Below, one piece after another: positions 20,319-30,673 of a stretch of 64,000 nucleotides of DNA; the first letter of the stretch is position 1; each line of letters starts with the position of its first letter. This DNA is from Rhizobiaceae bacterium. Its GTDB lineage: Bacteria; Pseudomonadota; Alphaproteobacteria; Rhizobiales; Rhizobiaceae. The DNA is taken from positions 186,001 through 250,000 of the forward strand of contig JAEPMJ010000005.1 of assembly GCA_017644005.1 (NCBI GenBank), given 5' to 3'. The notes under the pieces were generated by a model. That model did no database searches. It saw only the letters and a list, made by a program, of their open reading frames with translations, and had not been told where the DNA came from. Both the position numbers and the translations under genes were made by a program.

Positions 20319-21572
20319 ATGAGCGGATTTTCTGGCGCCCCACAACCGCGCCGAGCCTCGGTCGCGGTGCCTGTCGGTACTGTGATCGTGGGTGGCGATG
20401 CGCCGGTCGTCGTCCAGTCGATGACCAATACCGATACCGCTGACGTGGATGCAACCGTCGCACAAGTTGCCGCTCTGCACCGCGCTGGCTCCGAACTTGT
20501 GCGCATCACGGTTGACCGCGACGAAAGCGCTGCGGCCGTGCCGAAGATACGCGACCGGCTGGCAAGGCTTGGCGTTGAGGTGCCGCTGATCGGCGATTTT
20601 CATTACATTGGCCACAAGCTTCTTGCAGATCATCCGGCTTGTGCGGAGGCGCTGGCAAAATACCGCATCAATCCCGGCAATGTCGGGTTTCGGGAGAAGA
20701 AGGACCGCCAATTCGCGGCCATCGTTGAAACCGCGATACGGCACGACAAACCGGTACGGATCGGCGTCAACTGGGGTTCGCTGGACCAGGAACTGCTGAC
20801 CAGGCTCATGGACGACAATCAGGCGAGCGGCTCGCCCATGACTGCAGACGAAGTCACGCGCGAGGCAATCGTGCAGTCGGCGCTGCTGTCGGCGGAGCTT
20901 GCGGAGGAGATCGGCCTGCCGCGCGAGCGTATCATATTGTCGGCCAAGGTCAGCCGTGTGCAGGATCTCATTGCAGTCTATTCCGAGCTCGCGAAACGTT
21001 CGAACCATGCACTTCACCTTGGTCTCACCGAAGCCGGGATGGGCAGCAAAGGCATTGTCGCGTCATCTGCGTCGATGGGCATCCTGCTTCAGCAGGGTAT
21101 CGGCGATACGATCCGAATTTCGCTGACGCCTGAACCAGGCGGCGACCGCACACGAGAGGTGCAGGTGGCGCAGGAGTTGCTTCAGACGATGGGGTTCCGC
21201 CAGTTCACGCCGGTCGTGGCGGCCTGCCCGGGATGCGGGCGGACAACCTCCACGGTGTTTCTTGAGCTCGCCGAGAAGATACAGGCCGACCTCAAGGCCA
21301 ACATGCCGGTCTGGCGCGAGAAATATCCCGGGGTGGAGGAGCTCAAGGTTGCGGTCATGGGCTGCATCGTCAATGGGCCGGGCGAAAGCAAACATGCAGA
21401 TATCGGCATTTCGCTGCCGGGTACCGGCGAAACACCGGCGGCGCCTGTTTTCATCGATGGTGCAAAAGCTGCGACGTTGCGCGGGCCTACCATCGCCGAC
21501 GATTTCCAAGGGATGGTCGCCGATTACATAGAATCCCGCTTCGGCCCGGGCGGCAAAGCGGCGGCAGGATAG
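20319..21572 (+). CDS. ispG: 4-hydroxy-3-methylbut-2-enyl diphosphate synthase
   Basis: A 417-residue [4Fe-4S] enzyme of the MEP isoprenoid pathway making HMBPP from MEcPP. Start of fold: [18 protein letters not shown]; middle: [12 protein letters not shown]; late: [16 protein letters not shown]. Cluster cysteines are in CPGCGR and, about 100 residues on, GCIVNGPGE. Full length. IspA, a user of MEP products, lies 2.6 kb downstream on the other strand. Confidence 0.96.
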   Translation: MSGFSGAPQPRRASVAVPVGTVIVGGDAPVVVQSMTNTDTADVDATVAQVAALHRAGSELVRITVDRDESAAAVPKIRDRLARLGVEVPLIGDFHYIGHKLLADHPACAEALAKYRINPGNVGFREKKDRQFAAIVETAIRHDKPVRIGVNWGSLDQELLTRLMDDNQASGSPMTADEVTREAIVQSALLSAELAEEIGLPRERIILSAKVSRVQDLIAVYSELAKRSNHALHLGLTEAGMGSKGIVASSASMGILLQQGIGDTIRISLTPEPGGDRTREVQVAQELLQTMGFRQFTPVVAACPGCGRTTSTVFLELAEKIQADLKANMPVWREKYPGVEELKVAVMGCIVNGPGESKHADIGISLPGTGETPAAPVFIDGAKAATLRGPTIADDFQGMVADYIESRFGPGGKAAAG

Positions 21573-21607
21573 CCGAGCGCGGCACTGGCTGCCACGCCGG
21601 TTTCGCG

Positions 21608-24112
21608 TCAGGCCGACAGCGCCTCGGCCTGGCTGAACATCCAGGTTTCGATCTTGGTGGACAGGCGATCCGGCGAGATCGGCTTGGTAAGATAATCGTC
21701 CATCCCGGCTTCGAGACAGCGCTCCCGATCTCCCTTCAGGGCATGAGCGGTGATGCCAATTACGGGTGTGTGCGTTCCCGTGCCCTTCTCGATATCGCGA
21801 ATGGCAGCCGTTGCCTCGAGGCCATTCATCTCCGGCATCGACACATCCATCAGCACGACAGAAGGCTGCAGCGTCCTGTAGAGCTCGACCGCGGTGCGCC
21901 CATTGGATGCGACGCGGTAGGAAATTCCCAGTCCGTCGAGAATCTGGCTGAATACAAGCTGATTGACCTCGTTGTCCTCAGCCACCAGCACGTCGATCGA
22001 GGCCTGTTTGCGCGGTGCTTCGCCGACTGTTTTGGCGGCAACCGGCACAGGTGCGACGGCAGGCAGTCGTTTCACGGGCTCCGGTTTCGGCGATCTTGAT
22101 GTCGCGGCGGCAGTGTCGGGCACCGCTTCGGAACGCTTCACCTGCAGAACATTGACAATGGTCTCAAGCAGAGCCGATGAACGCGCCGGCTTGGTCAGCT
22201 GGGCATTGATTCCGTATTTGCTAACCAGCTGGCTCGATTCGGACTGGTCAACCGAGGTCAGCAGGATGATCGGCACCGTTGCATTGATGCCCGACTGCCT
22301 GATCTGCTGGGCAACCTCAACGCCATTCATGTCCGGCATCTGAAAGTCGAGGATGATGCAGTCCACGTTGGCATTGATTTCGGACGCGCGCTTCAGGAAG
22401 GCAATGCCCAATTCGCCGCTTTCGACGGCCGCGCCATCAAAGCCCCAGTTTTTGAGCTGTTCAGTCAGGATGTCGCGGTTGATCGCGTTGTCATCGACGG
22501 CGAGAATGCGCGCGCCGCTGACGTCGAAGGGTACGGGCTTCATCCGGACGGCCGAAGCGTCGATCGGCATCGGGACACTGAACCAGAACACGGAGCCCTT
22601 GCCGGGCGTGCTCTCGGCACCTATCTCGCCACCCATCAAATCGACCAGACGTGTGGCGATCGCAAGTCCGAGACCCGTTCCTTCATGGCGCCGCGTCGAC
22701 GACGCATCGACCTGCGCGAATTTTTCGAAGACCGCTGCGAGCTTGTCTTCCGGGATGCCGATGCCGGTATCCTCGACGCGTACGGTGACCATGACATTGC
22801 CGTTGTCGATCGGCTTTCCGGACACTTCGACCAGTACGTGGCCGCGTTCGGTAAATTTCACTGCATTGCCGACCAGGTTGGTCGTTATCTGGCGGAACCG
22901 ACCGATATCACCGACAAGGCTCGGTGGCAGATCGGGCGCCACTCGCACAATCAGCTCGAGGTCCTTTTCAGCGACGCGGGTGGACACAAGCGTCGCAACA
23001 TCTTCGACGGCCTCGCCGATGAGGAACGGAGCCGGGTCGAGATGCATCTGACCGGCATCGATTTTAGAGAAATCGAGTATGTCATTGATGATCGTGAGCA
23101 GTGCGTTGCCAGATTTCACGATGACGTCGACGAACATGCCCTGACGGGAATCGAGCTCTGTGCGGGCCAGAAGTTCCGCCATGCCCATGACGCCGTTCAT
23201 GGGCGTTCTGATTTCATGGCTCATATTGGCGAGGAATTCCGACTTCGCGCGGTCGGCGGATTCGGCGCGAACCTTCTCTGCTTCGACGCTTTCCTTGGCG
23301 TCCTGCAGTGATTTCTGCGCATCTTCGATATTGCGCATCATCGGCCCGAAAACACGCGCGCCGAAAAGCACCGCCGCCAAAACCATGGTCGCTGCTACAA
23401 TCATCAGCGTATACTGCAGCGCGCTGTAACTGCCGACCATCTCGCTACGAAGCCGATCCAGCGTAGCCGAAAGATGCGGACTGACACGCTCGTTCGCCGC
23501 TTCACTCAACTGTCGGAAAACGCGTTGCGCCGTCGTTCCGGTGTAGCTTTGAAATATAGAGAGACGATTGGCGTGCGTGAGCACCTCCTTCACGTCGCGA
23601 CGCAGCGAAATTCCGTTTGCCGTGCCATCCCAGATCGGGCGCAGCGTCTCGGGAAGCGACAGTCCTGCTATGCTTGCGATGATTGCGTTGTCGGATTCCA
23701 GCGGCGTTGCCAGACCGGCAGCCCGATCCTCCTCTGCAGCGATCGACCTGCTTTCTCCCATCCCCACATCGCCGTCCGCTGCCGCGCGGATTGCCTCATA
23801 TGCGGAGGCGAGCCTGTCCAATGCCGCCTGAAGATCGACTCTTACTTCGGCAACCGAAGTACCGAGTTCACGAGCTAAGTCGCTGGAGGAATATGATGCG
23901 TGGCGCGTATGGTCGAGGCGAAGTGCGTGATAGATAACCTCGTCCGTCGCGTCAGCCATCAGACCGATGACCGCGCCGAAGCGTACGTCTGTTTTTGCTT
24001 TCTCGGCCTGCCAGTAGTTGTAGGCCGACCCGGCAGTAACCGCTAGAATGAAACCAGCAAGAATCGTAAAGAAACGCGTGCGCATATACTGGCGCGTAAT
24101 GACCGAAGACAT
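21608..24112 (-). CDS. Hybrid sensor histidine kinase with two receiver domains
   Basis: An 834-residue membrane kinase. TM1 about 14-36, a periplasmic all-helical sensor about 37-230, TM2 about 232-255, a short coiled coil, then the HisKA domain with His299 in [15 protein letters not shown]. The ATPase domain has N box [16 protein letters not shown] and [11 protein letters not shown]1 has VDDN and Asp589 (ILDFQMP); REC2 has AEDN and Asp756 ([11 protein letters not shown]). No PAS or HAMP is evident and no HPt, so a separate phosphotransfer protein is needed. ATG 24112 follows AGGGGT; a TTG 7 codons upstream is less likely. A consensus CtrA site lies 48 bp upstream. Signal unknown. Confidence 0.9.
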   Translation of the reverse strand: MSSVITRQYMRTRFFTILAGFILAVTAGSAYNYWQAEKAKTDVRFGAVIGLMADATDEVIYHALRLDHTRHASYSSSDLARELGTSVAEVRVDLQAALDRLASAYEAIRAAADGDVGMGESRSIAAEEDRAAGLATPLESDNAIIASIAGLSLPETLRPIWDGTANGISLRRDVKEVLTHANRLSIFQSYTGTTAQRVFRQLSEAANERVSPHLSATLDRLRSEMVGSYSALQYTLMIVAATMVLAAVLFGARVFGPMMRNIEDAQKSLQDAKESVEAEKVRAESADRAKSEFLANMSHEIRTPMNGVMGMAELLARTELDSRQGMFVDVIVKSGNALLTIINDILDFSKIDAGQMHLDPAPFLIGEAVEDVATLVSTRVAEKDLELIVRVAPDLPPSLVGDIGRFRQITTNLVGNAVKFTERGHVLVEVSGKPIDNGNVMVTVRVEDTGIGIPEDKLAAVFEKFAQVDASSTRRHEGTGLGLAIATRLVDLMGGEIGAESTPGKGSVFWFSVPMPIDASAVRMKPVPFDVSGARILAVDDNAINRDILTEQLKNWGFDGAAVESGELGIAFLKRASEINANVDCIILDFQMPDMNGVEVAQQIRQSGINATVPIILLTSVDQSESSQLVSKYGINAQLTKPARSSALLETIVNVLQVKRSEAVPDTAAATSRSPKPEPVKRLPAVAPVPVAAKTVGEAPRKQASIDVLVAEDNEVNQLVFSQILDGLGISYRVASNGRTAVELYRTLQPSVVLMDVSMPEMNGLEATAAIRDIEKGTGTHTPVIGITAHALKGDRERCLEAGMDDYLTKPISPDRLSTKIETWMFSQAEALSA

Positions 24113-24159
24113 TGGTCGTACCCCTGTACCCAACTGTGGCTAAAGATCGTTCAATCCGA

Positions 24160-24175
24160 TTAAACGGCTGTTAAC
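24160..24175 (-). promoter_or_regulatory. Consensus CtrA box upstream of hybrid kinase
   Basis: TTAA-N7-TTAAC with spacer ACGGCTG, an exact match to the full CtrA consensus of alphaproteobacteria. It ends 48 bp from the kinase start, a suitable promoter position. TTAA is rare in this GC-rich window. Confidence 0.55.
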
Positions 24176-24210
24176 GCTGCGGTACAATTTTGCGGGTGCG
24201 TATTATTTGT

Positions 24211-25116
24211 CTAGATGTCCCTCGCAGCCACGAAACGCGCTGCCTGGGCCAAGTTCGATCCGGCGGCGCCATAAGGCGCAAGCAGTGCCGTTGCCTGTTC
24301 GACCAACCCGTCGAGCTGATGCCGGGCCCAGTCCACGCCGTGGAGTTCCACGAGCGTTGCCTTTCCGGCAGTTGCATCCTTGTCGGTTGCCTTACCAAGC
24401 TTTTCGACCGTGGAGGTGATGTCGAGCAGATCGTCGGCAAGCTGAAACGCCAGGCCGATGGCGGAGCCGAATTCCGCCAGTCGCTCGCGGTCGGCTTCAG
24501 GCGCACCGGCGATCACCGGCCCGGCCTCGCAGGCAAACCTGATCAGGGCACCGGTTTTCATCGCCTGAAGCGTGATGATCTGGTTTTCGTCTGGTGCTGC
24601 CCGGGAAGCGTCGACATCAAACATCTGACCACCGGTCATGCCGCCAAGTCCCGCGGCGCGCGCGAGCAGCGTCACCAGAGTAAGGCGCGTCTTTGCCGGC
24701 AGAGCCGTTTCGTCGTCGGCGATGATATCGAAGCCGTATGTTAGCAGGCTGTCTCCGGCGAGGATTGCAGTCGCTTCGTCGAAGGCTCGGTGAACAGTGG
24801 GCCGGCCGCGGCGCAGGTCGTCATCATCCATGGACGGCAGATCGTCGTGGATCAGCGAGTAGCAGTGGACGCATTCAAGCGCCGCGGCGACGCGAAGCGA
24901 TGCGGCGGGCTTGGCGCCGAATAACGCCGCGCTTTCCATGACGAGAAACGGACGCAGCCGTTTGCCGCCGTTGAGCGCACCATGCCGCATAGCAGCAAGC
25001 AACCGCTCAGGCCTTGCGATTTCACCAGCGCGCGGCCGCCCGTCGAGCAGTCTTTCCAGCAGATGCTGGATTTCGTTCGCGCAGCGTGCCAGCCGCGTTT
25101 CGAATTCGTCGTCCAT
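24211..25116 (-). CDS. ispA: Farnesyl/geranyl diphosphate synthase
   Basis: A 301-residue trans-prenyltransferase condensing IPP with DMAPP/GPP. First Asp-rich motif [17 protein letters not shown], second QLADDLLD; the basic substrate motif is [10 protein letters not shown]. Chain length specificity is taken from family (IspA-like size). The frame is open 57 codons further upstream but that part is antisense to mtgA; ATG 25116 gives the normal start MDDEFETRL. Divergent from mtgA. Downstream on the same strand is the hybrid kinase. Confidence 0.92.
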   Translation of the reverse strand: MDDEFETRLARCANEIQHLLERLLDGRPRAGEIARPERLLAAMRHGALNGGKRLRPFLVMESAALFGAKPAASLRVAAALECVHCYSLIHDDLPSMDDDDLRRGRPTVHRAFDEATAILAGDSLLTYGFDIIADDETALPAKTRLTLVTLLARAAGLGGMTGGQMFDVDASRAAPDENQIITLQAMKTGALIRFACEAGPVIAGAPEADRERLAEFGSAIGLAFQLADDLLDITSTVEKLGKATDKDATAGKATLVELHGVDWARHQLDGLVEQATALLAPYGAAGSNLAQAARFVAARDI

Positions 25117-25218
25117 GGGCGCGCAATGCCGCCAAACGGGCGCCCGGTCAAGCCGTGTGCGGCGTTGCGCCCGGCGGCGACGACCGTTATTCGGTTGCCG
25201 CAGTCGGAGTCGTTCCGT

Positions 25219-25965
25219 TTGGCGCAGCAGACAAAATCGAGGGCAAAGAAGAAAACCGGCCGCGGAACTCCGGCGCCGAGGCCGCATGGTCGTATTCGCC
25301 GCTGGTCACGGCGCATTTTGCTGGCATTGACGATTATCGTTTTTTTGCCGATCGCGCTCACGCCGCTTTATCGGGTGCCGGCGTTGCATCCGGTCTCGAT
25401 GCTGATGGTAAAGGACCTTGTTACACTTCAGGGATATCGTCGCGACTGGGTGGCATTCGAAGATATGGGCACCGTGCTGCCGTATTCCGTGGTGATGTCG
25501 GAAGACGGCCGGTTTTGTTCGCATGGCGGCGTCGATTGGGGAGCATTGAATACCGTCGTCCAGGACGCTCTGGCCGGCGAGGGGCTGCGCGGCGCTTCGA
25601 CGATCTCCATGCAGACGGTCAAGAACCTGTTCTTGTGGCACGGGCGTTCATATGTGCGCAAAGCGCTGGAGGTTCCGCTGGCGCTCTATTTCGATGCGGT
25701 GGTTCCGAAACAGCGCATCCTTGAGATCTATCTCAATATCGCCGAGTGGGGGCCGAACATCTATGGAGCCGAGGCCGCGGCGCAACACTATTTCGGCCGG
25801 CCGGCAAATGCGCTGACGCGCCGTCAGGCGGCATTGCTTGCGGTGACTTTGCCAAATCCCGGTGCGCGCGATCCTGCCAACCCGGGCAGCGGTCTGAGCA
25901 ATCTTGCTGCGATCGTTGAACGGCGCGCGCAGCAGGCTGGAGATTATGTGGGTTGCCTGCGCTGA
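25219..25965 (+). CDS. mtgA: Monofunctional biosynthetic peptidoglycan transglycosylase
   Basis: A membrane-anchored GT51 enzyme polymerising lipid II. One N-terminal TM ([19 protein letters not shown]), then [16 protein letters not shown] with the catalytic Glu, [29 protein letters not shown] and [20 protein letters not shown] chose TTG 25219 (248 residues) because GGAG lies 9 nt upstream and the length fits the family; ATG 25126 (279 residues) lacks a Shine-Dalgarno but is the alternative, and would place the start just 9 bp from the ispA ATG. Confidence 0.9.
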   Translation: MAQQTKSRAKKKTGRGTPAPRPHGRIRRWSRRILLALTIIVFLPIALTPLYRVPALHPVSMLMVKDLVTLQGYRRDWVAFEDMGTVLPYSVVMSEDGRFCSHGGVDWGALNTVVQDALAGEGLRGASTISMQTVKNLFLWHGRSYVRKALEVPLALYFDAVVPKQRILEIYLNIAEWGPNIYGAEAAAQHYFGRPANALTRRQAALLAVTLPNPGARDPANPGSGLSNLAAIVERRAQQAGDYVGCLR

Positions 25966-26111
25966 AGGGGAACCCTCAAAGATTCTTCGAAATGAGCGCT
26001 GGCCAAAAGCGGGTTTGGCGTGTATAGGCACGCGACTTTCAAGGAATTGTGCCCGCGAGTGAGCCGGACTTGCCGGATACGCGGGCTTTTGACTGACAGA
26101 TGGAGCTCGTC

Positions 26112-26294
26112 GTGGCTGTACCGAAACGAAAAACTTCGCCGTCCAAGCGCGGCATGCGCCGCTCGGCCGATGCGCTGAAAGCCCCGGCCTATGTTGAAGA
26201 CAAGGATTCGGGCGAAATGCGCCGTCCGCACCATATCGATCTGAAGACCGGCATGTATCGCGGCCGGCAGGTGCTGGAACCGAAAGAGAACTAG
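26112..26294 (+). CDS. rpmF: 50S ribosomal protein L32
   Basis: A 60-residue large-subunit protein; reads [20 protein letters not shown] when the GTG at 26112 is used. GGAG lies 6 nt before this GTG; the upstream ATG 26100 overlaps that Shine-Dalgarno and would add a non-family MELV. It lacks the zinc-ribbon cysteines, so it is the C-minus form normal for alphaproteobacteria. Followed by a strong terminator. Confidence 0.95.
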   Translation: MAVPKRKTSPSKRGMRRSADALKAPAYVEDKDSGEMRRPHHIDLKTGMYRGRQVLEPKEN

Positions 26295-26316
26295 GTTCTC
26301 CTTCGCTAATGAAATC

Positions 26317-26344
26317 AAGGCCGGCCTTTGCGCCGGCCTTTTTC
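26317..26344 (+). terminator. Rho-independent terminator of rpmF
   Basis: AAGGCCGGC and GCCGGCCTT form a 9-bp stem with a 6-nt loop, followed by TTT, 22 bp after the rpmF stop. Confidence 0.85.
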
Positions 26345-26427
26345 GTTTGAGCCAGTCGCGTACGGCACTTGACGCGGCGTTTGTGCACCGGTCTTAACTG
26401 CGGGCGCTCAAACCGGAGACAGCAGCC

Positions 26428-26823
26428 ATGGCCCACCTGCCGCTCATGATCGTGCCGTTCATCCTCTACAATCTCGGCCTGACAGGAATACTCGGCGGTG
26501 ACGATCCCTGGTCGAACATTCTCTTCTCCATGTCGATGATCTCGGGCGGCGTCTGGTCGATGAAGCTTGCCGACCTGATGGTGGTGATCGCGCTGGCGCT
26601 GCTTTTTGTCGAACTGGTGAAGTCGACGCGCACCTCCAACGCCTCGGTGATCGACCACCTGCTTTCGACATTGGTCTTCGTGCTGTTTCTGGTCGAGTTT
26701 CTGCTGGTCAGGGGCGCGACAACGTCGCTCTTTTTTGTGCTGATGCTGTTTTCGCTGGTGGATGTCCTCGCCGGGTTCTCAGTGTCGCTGCGTGCCGCAA
26801 GCCGCGACGTGAACCTGCGTTAG
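26428..26823 (+). CDS. Four-span membrane protein of unknown function
   Basis: A 131-residue hydrophobic protein with spans at about 5-22, 47-65, 75-95 and 98-118, short loops and a basic C-terminus (SLRAASRDVNLR). ATG 26428 is preceded by GGAGA. It ends 3 bp before the gamma-glutamyltransferase start, so the two are probably co-transcribed. No known domain is recognised by eye; similar small proteins occur in rhizobia. Confidence 0.75.
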   Translation: MAHLPLMIVPFILYNLGLTGILGGDDPWSNILFSMSMISGGVWSMKLADLMVVIALALLFVELVKSTRTSNASVIDHLLSTLVFVLFLVEFLLVRGATTSLFFVLMLFSLVDVLAGFSVSLRAASRDVNLR

Positions 26824-26826
26824 GCG

Positions 26827-28422
26827 ATGCCCGTGGCGCGCGATTTCTCGCTGCCGGGCCGTTCGCCGGTTATCGCCGAAAACGGCATGGCCGCGACCAG
26901 CCACCCGCTCGGCACGACGAGCGCGATTCAGGTACTGCGGGAAGGCGGCAACGCGGTCGATGCGGCTATCGCGGCCGTTGCCACGCTGTGCGTTGTCGAG
27001 CCTGGCGCAACCGGGATCGGCGGCGACTGCTTTGCCATCGTCGCTGAGCCGGATGGCTCGCTTTATGGCCTCAACGGGTCCGGACGCGCGGCGATGAGCG
27101 TTGATGCGGATGCCGTGCGTGCGCGGGGAATCGACAGACTCCCCGAATTCGACGCCCTGTCGGTCACGGTACCGGGTGCCCTGGCGGGCTGGGAGGCTTT
27201 GTCAGAACGCTTCGGAACGATTGGCTTCGACCGGTTGTTCGCCGATGCGATCCGATATGGGGAAGAAGGGTTTGCGGTCCACTCGCGCGTCGCGGCCGAC
27301 TGGCGGAGCTATGAGGCGGACCTTGCCGCCGATCCGGGTGCCAGACTTCACTATCTCAAAGGCGGGCGAGCGCCCCGCGCAGGTGAGCGCATGCGCCAGA
27401 CCGCGCTCGCGGATGTGTTGCGTAAGGTTGCCCAAGGCGGGTCGAGAGCTTTCTACGAAGGTGAAATTGCAGCCGAAATTGCTGCCACTGTCCGCAGGGG
27501 TGGCGGTTTTATGGAGGAGGCCGACCTTGCAGCATGCACTGCCGACTGGGTCGATCCGATCGGCACCGACCATGCCGGCCAGCGCCTCAACGAGATACCG
27601 CCCAACGGGCAGGGGATCACCGCTCTGATCATGCTCAATGTGCTCGATCTGCTTGATGCCCGGCGCCTGCCTCGAGAGAGCGCGGAGCGCTGGCACCTGT
27701 GGATCGAGGTCGCCCGGCTAGCCTATGCCGCACGCGACGCTTTCGTTTCCGACCCGGCAACGGCGAACATGCCGATCGAGACAATGCTGTCGCGTGTATT
27801 TGCAGAAGAACTGGCGGCGCAATTCGATCCGCGCCACCGCAACAACAGTCTCGTGACGCCGAAACCGCCGGGGCCCGACACCACGTATCTGACTGTGGTG
27901 GATCGCGACCGCCGCGCCGTCTCGTTCATCAACTCGCTCTATTTCGGCATGGGCTCGCGCATCGTGACGCCGACAAGCGGCGTGACGCTGCAGAATCGCG
28001 GTGCGTGCTTCACGCTGGAACCCGGTCATCCCAATGAGCTTGGGCCGGGCAAACGGCCCTTGCACACGATCATTCCCGGAATGGGAACCGGCGAAGACGG
28101 CGCGACGCTGTCCTTCGGTGTGATGGGAGGCGGTTTCCAGCCGATGGGGCATGCGCAGGTATTCACCGACATCGTGGCTGGCGGAATGGATCCGCAGGAA
28201 GCGGCTGACAGGCCCCGGCTTTTTTGGGGCGACGATGGCGTTCTGGAAGCAGAGACCGGGATTTCAGCTGACGTGCGCGCCGGGCTCGAGGCGCGCGGCC
28301 ATAGTGTGCGAAACGCAGAAATGCCGTTTGGCGGAGCCCAGCTTATCGCCATCGACCGCGACAGTGGCTTCCTGATCGGCGGCTCCGATCCGCGCAAGGA
28401 TGGCCACGCCTCAGGGTGGTGA
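26827..28422 (+). CDS. ggt: Gamma-glutamyltransferase family protein
   Basis: A 531-residue Ntn-hydrolase. The fold begins with AATSHPLGTTSAIQVLREGGNAVDAAIAA and VVEPGATGIGGDCFAI (shown in part). The autoprocessing/nucleophile Thr is in PDTTYLTVVD (about residue 357), which would start the small subunit; the late GGGFQPMGHAQ fits the family. No signal peptide is visible, unlike secreted GGTs that hydrolyse extracellular glutathione, so it may act in the cytoplasm or use another acyl-amide substrate. Follows the four-span protein by 3 bp. Confidence 0.88.
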   Translation: MPVARDFSLPGRSPVIAENGMAATSHPLGTTSAIQVLREGGNAVDAAIAAVATLCVVEPGATGIGGDCFAIVAEPDGSLYGLNGSGRAAMSVDADAVRARGIDRLPEFDALSVTVPGALAGWEALSERFGTIGFDRLFADAIRYGEEGFAVHSRVAADWRSYEADLAADPGARLHYLKGGRAPRAGERMRQTALADVLRKVAQGGSRAFYEGEIAAEIAATVRRGGGFMEEADLAACTADWVDPIGTDHAGQRLNEIPPNGQGITALIMLNVLDLLDARRLPRESAERWHLWIEVARLAYAARDAFVSDPATANMPIETMLSRVFAEELAAQFDPRHRNNSLVTPKPPGPDTTYLTVVDRDRRAVSFINSLYFGMGSRIVTPTSGVTLQNRGACFTLEPGHPNELGPGKRPLHTIIPGMGTGEDGATLSFGVMGGGFQPMGHAQVFTDIVAGGMDPQEAADRPRLFWGDDGVLEAETGISADVRAGLEARGHSVRNAEMPFGGAQLIAIDRDSGFLIGGSDPRKDGHASGW

Positions 28423-28458
28423 GGTCAGGCGGTTGTTCGCACGCCGCCGGACAAGCGC

Positions 28459-29067
28459 TCAGCCCCGGTCCATAGAGTCCAGCTTGCGCTGCATCGCCTT
28501 GATCTGATTTTTCAGTTCGCTCAGCTCATCGCCGCCGTCATCCGCGGGGGGTGCCTCTTCGTCCGTCCCCGCAGAGGGCGCAGTTCCGGTGGGAAACGGC
28601 GAGAACATCTGCATGGCGCTCTGAAACATCTCAATGTTGCGGCGCGCCTGTTCCTCAATCGCCTTCATTGGCGTCGTCATCTGCATCATGTCCATCGCAT
28701 CCTGGCCGAAGGTCGATTTCATCTGTTCGCGCAGACGTTCCTGCTCACGCGAAAATGCGATCATCGATTGTTCTAGGAAGGATGGAACGACCATCTGCAT
28801 CTGGTCGCCGTAAAAGGCAATCAGCTGCCGCAGAAATGAGACTGGCAGCATGTTCTGCCCGTCCCTGTTTTCCAGTTCAAAGATGATCTGGGTGAGCACC
28901 AGATGGGTGATGTCTTCGCCGGTCTTGGCGTCGTTGACCGTGAATTCCTCGCCACGCTTGACCATCTCGGCGAGGTCTTCGAGCGTCACATAGGTGGATG
29001 TGCCCGTATTATAGAGTCGTCGGTTGGCATATTTCTTGATGACAACCGGATCGTCTTTAGCGGGCAT
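28459..29067 (-). CDS. phaR: Polyhydroxyalkanoate synthesis repressor PhaR
   Basis: A 202-residue regulator (PhaR/AniA) that binds PHB and DNA, controlling phasins and carbon flow. The DNA-binding N-terminus reads VVIKKYANRRLYNTGTSTYV, followed by two PHB-accumulation repeats (about 60-150) and an acidic, coiled C-terminus. The frame is open 61 codons further upstream, but ATG 29067 follows GGGAGG and gives the family start. It is divergent from phaA across 302 bp that carry TGCAGTGCAA and an FNR-like box. Confidence 0.93.
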   Translation of the reverse strand: MPAKDDPVVIKKYANRRLYNTGTSTYVTLEDLAEMVKRGEEFTVNDAKTGEDITHLVLTQIIFELENRDGQNMLPVSFLRQLIAFYGDQMQMVVPSFLEQSMIAFSREQERLREQMKSTFGQDAMDMMQMTTPMKAIEEQARRNIEMFQSAMQMFSPFPTGTAPSAGTDEEAPPADDGGDELSELKNQIKAMQRKLDSMDRG

Positions 29068-29200
29068 GAGAGAGCCTCCCGAATTACCGGCAATTCCCGC
29101 CGTCGTTGCAGCGTGAACAACGGGACAGCCTGTCCGAAGCCGGCTTTGCTGACCAAATTTTGAGCAGCATATGCGCAAAACAACGTGAAAAGAAAGCGGT

Positions 29201-29213
29201 TTGTGCAGTGCAA
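29201..29213. promoter_or_regulatory. Candidate PhaR operator (phaR-phaA)
   Basis: TTGTGCAGTGCAA shares its last ten bases (TGCAGTGCAA) with elements upstream of bdhA (37671-37684) and pyc (51950-51962). Position between the divergent phaR and phaA genes suits autoregulation and control of PHB synthesis. Assignment to PhaR is inference. Confidence 0.45.
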
Positions 29214-29301
29214 GGCGTGGCCGCCGCATGGCCGTTCCATCATAGGGCACTCCATCGGCTTTCCATGTCAGCGCAAATTCGCGGCATCGCCGGCTTGGCG
29301 T

Positions 29302-29315
29302 TTGACTCGGATCAA
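29302..29315. promoter_or_regulatory. FNR/FixK-type box upstream of phaA
   Basis: TTGACTCGGATCAA matches TTGAT-N4-ATCAA at nine of ten positions. It is 54 bp upstream of the phaA ATG, a usual activator position. PHB synthesis is commonly raised at low oxygen in rhizobia, which makes the site plausible. Confidence 0.5.
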
Positions 29316-29369
29316 GGAAACGGCAAGAAACACAGCTAGAAAACAGCTATCCGTTTCCGGGAGATTGCC

Positions 29370-30554
29370 ATGTCATCGGACGCCATCGTTGTCGCCAGTG
29401 CAGCCCGCACACCTGTCGGCTCCTTTAACGGCGCATTCGCAAATACGCCGGCACATGAGCTCGGATCCACGGTCATCAGGGAAGTTCTTGCCAGGGCCGG
29501 TGTGGAAGCCGACGAGGTCGATGAGGTCATTCTCGGTCAGGTGCTGACGGCCGGCCAGGGCCAGAATCCGGCGCGGCAGGCGTCGATCGCCGCCGGACTG
29601 CCAAAGGAAACGACGGCCTGGGGGCTCAACCAGGTTTGCGGCTCTGGCCTGCGCACCATCTCCGTCGGAATGCAGCAGATCCAGACAGGGGATGCCGACA
29701 TCATCATCGCCGGCGGGCAGGAATCGATGTCGTTGTCGCCGCACTGCCAGCATCTGCGCGCCGGTACGAAGATGGGCGACATCAAGTTGATCGACACCAT
29801 GATCAAGGATGGCCTGTGGGATGCCTTCAACGGCTATCACATGGGCAACACTGCAGAAAACATCGCCAACCAGTTCCAGATTACGCGGGACGAGCAGGAC
29901 AGCTTTGCCGTTGCCTCGCAGAACAAGGCGGAGGCGGCGCAGAAGGCCGGAAAGTTCAAGGACGAGATCGTCGCCTTCACGGTCAAGACCCGCAAGGGCG
30001 ACATCGTGGTCGATGCAGACGAATATATCCGGCACGGTGCTACGCTAGAAGCGATGCAGAAGCTGCGTCCGGCCTTCGACAAGGATGGCACGGTGACCGC
30101 AGCGAACGCGTCCGGTCTCAATGACGGCGCTGCAGCCGTGCTGCTTATGAAGGAATCGGAAGCCTCGCGCCGCGGTATCACGCCGCTGGCGCGCATTGCG
30201 TCCTGGGCGACCGCCGGCGTCGACCCCTCGATCATGGGCACAGGCCCGATCCCGGCCTCCAAACGCGCTCTGGAAAAAGCGGGCTGGTCAGTCGGCGATC
30301 TTGATCTCGTCGAGGCGAACGAGGCGTTTGCCGCTCAGGCCTGTGCCGTGAACAAGGGGCTCGGCTGGAACCCGGAAATCGTCAATGTCAATGGCGGCGC
30401 CATCGCCATCGGTCATCCGATCGGTGCGTCGGGCGCCCGTATTTTCAACACGCTGGTCTTCGAAATGAAACGCCGCAGCGCGAAAAAGGGGCTAGCAACT
30501 CTATGCATCGGCGGCGGCATGGGTGTCGCGATGTGCGTGGAAGCGATGAACTGA
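29370..30554 (+). CDS. phaA: Acetyl-CoA C-acetyltransferase (beta-ketothiolase)
   Basis: A 394-residue thiolase joining two acetyl-CoA to acetoacetyl-CoA, first step of PHB synthesis. The acyl-enzyme Cys is in [10 protein letters not shown], the His in [17 protein letters not shown] and the second Cys in LCIGGGMG near the end. Followed after 119 bp by phaB in the same direction. The spacer carries a 10-bp inverted repeat that may attenuate or stabilise the phaB part of the message. Confidence 0.95.
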   Translation: MSSDAIVVASAARTPVGSFNGAFANTPAHELGSTVIREVLARAGVEADEVDEVILGQVLTAGQGQNPARQASIAAGLPKETTAWGLNQVCGSGLRTISVGMQQIQTGDADIIIAGGQESMSLSPHCQHLRAGTKMGDIKLIDTMIKDGLWDAFNGYHMGNTAENIANQFQITRDEQDSFAVASQNKAEAAQKAGKFKDEIVAFTVKTRKGDIVVDADEYIRHGATLEAMQKLRPAFDKDGTVTAANASGLNDGAAAVLLMKESEASRRGITPLARIASWATAGVDPSIMGTGPIPASKRALEKAGWSVGDLDLVEANEAFAAQACAVNKGLGWNPEIVNVNGGAIAIGHPIGASGARIFNTLVFEMKRRSAKKGLATLCIGGGMGVAMCVEAMN

Positions 30555-30571
30555 AGAAGCGAGTAGCACAC

Positions 30572-30643
30572 AGGGAGTAGCGGGCAGGGAAGAAGAGCGA
30601 AAGCGGACGGGACGAAATCCCAATTCGCTATTGGCTACTCCCT
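30572..30643. repeat. Inverted-repeat element in phaA-phaB spacer
   Basis: AGGGAGTAGC (30572-30581) and GCTACTCCCT (30634-30643) pair perfectly; GAGCGAA (30595-30601) can also pair with TTCGCTC (30645-30651). The motif GCTACTCCCTATTCGCTC (30634-30651) recurs with one extra base at 2521-2539. Its low-complexity, purine-rich arms look like a dispersed intergenic element. Confidence 0.55.
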
Positions 30644-30673
30644 ATTCGCTCTCCGACCAAAGGGAGGAAGTAC

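Larger units (their letters stand above)
29068..29369. promoter_or_regulatory. phaR-phaA divergent regulatory region
   Basis: No ORF of note. It holds a TTGTGCAGTGCAA element (29201-29213) and an FNR/FixK-like box TTGACTCGGATCAA (29302-29315), both annotated separately, and the phaA Shine-Dalgarno GGGAG just before 29370. Confidence 0.6.
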
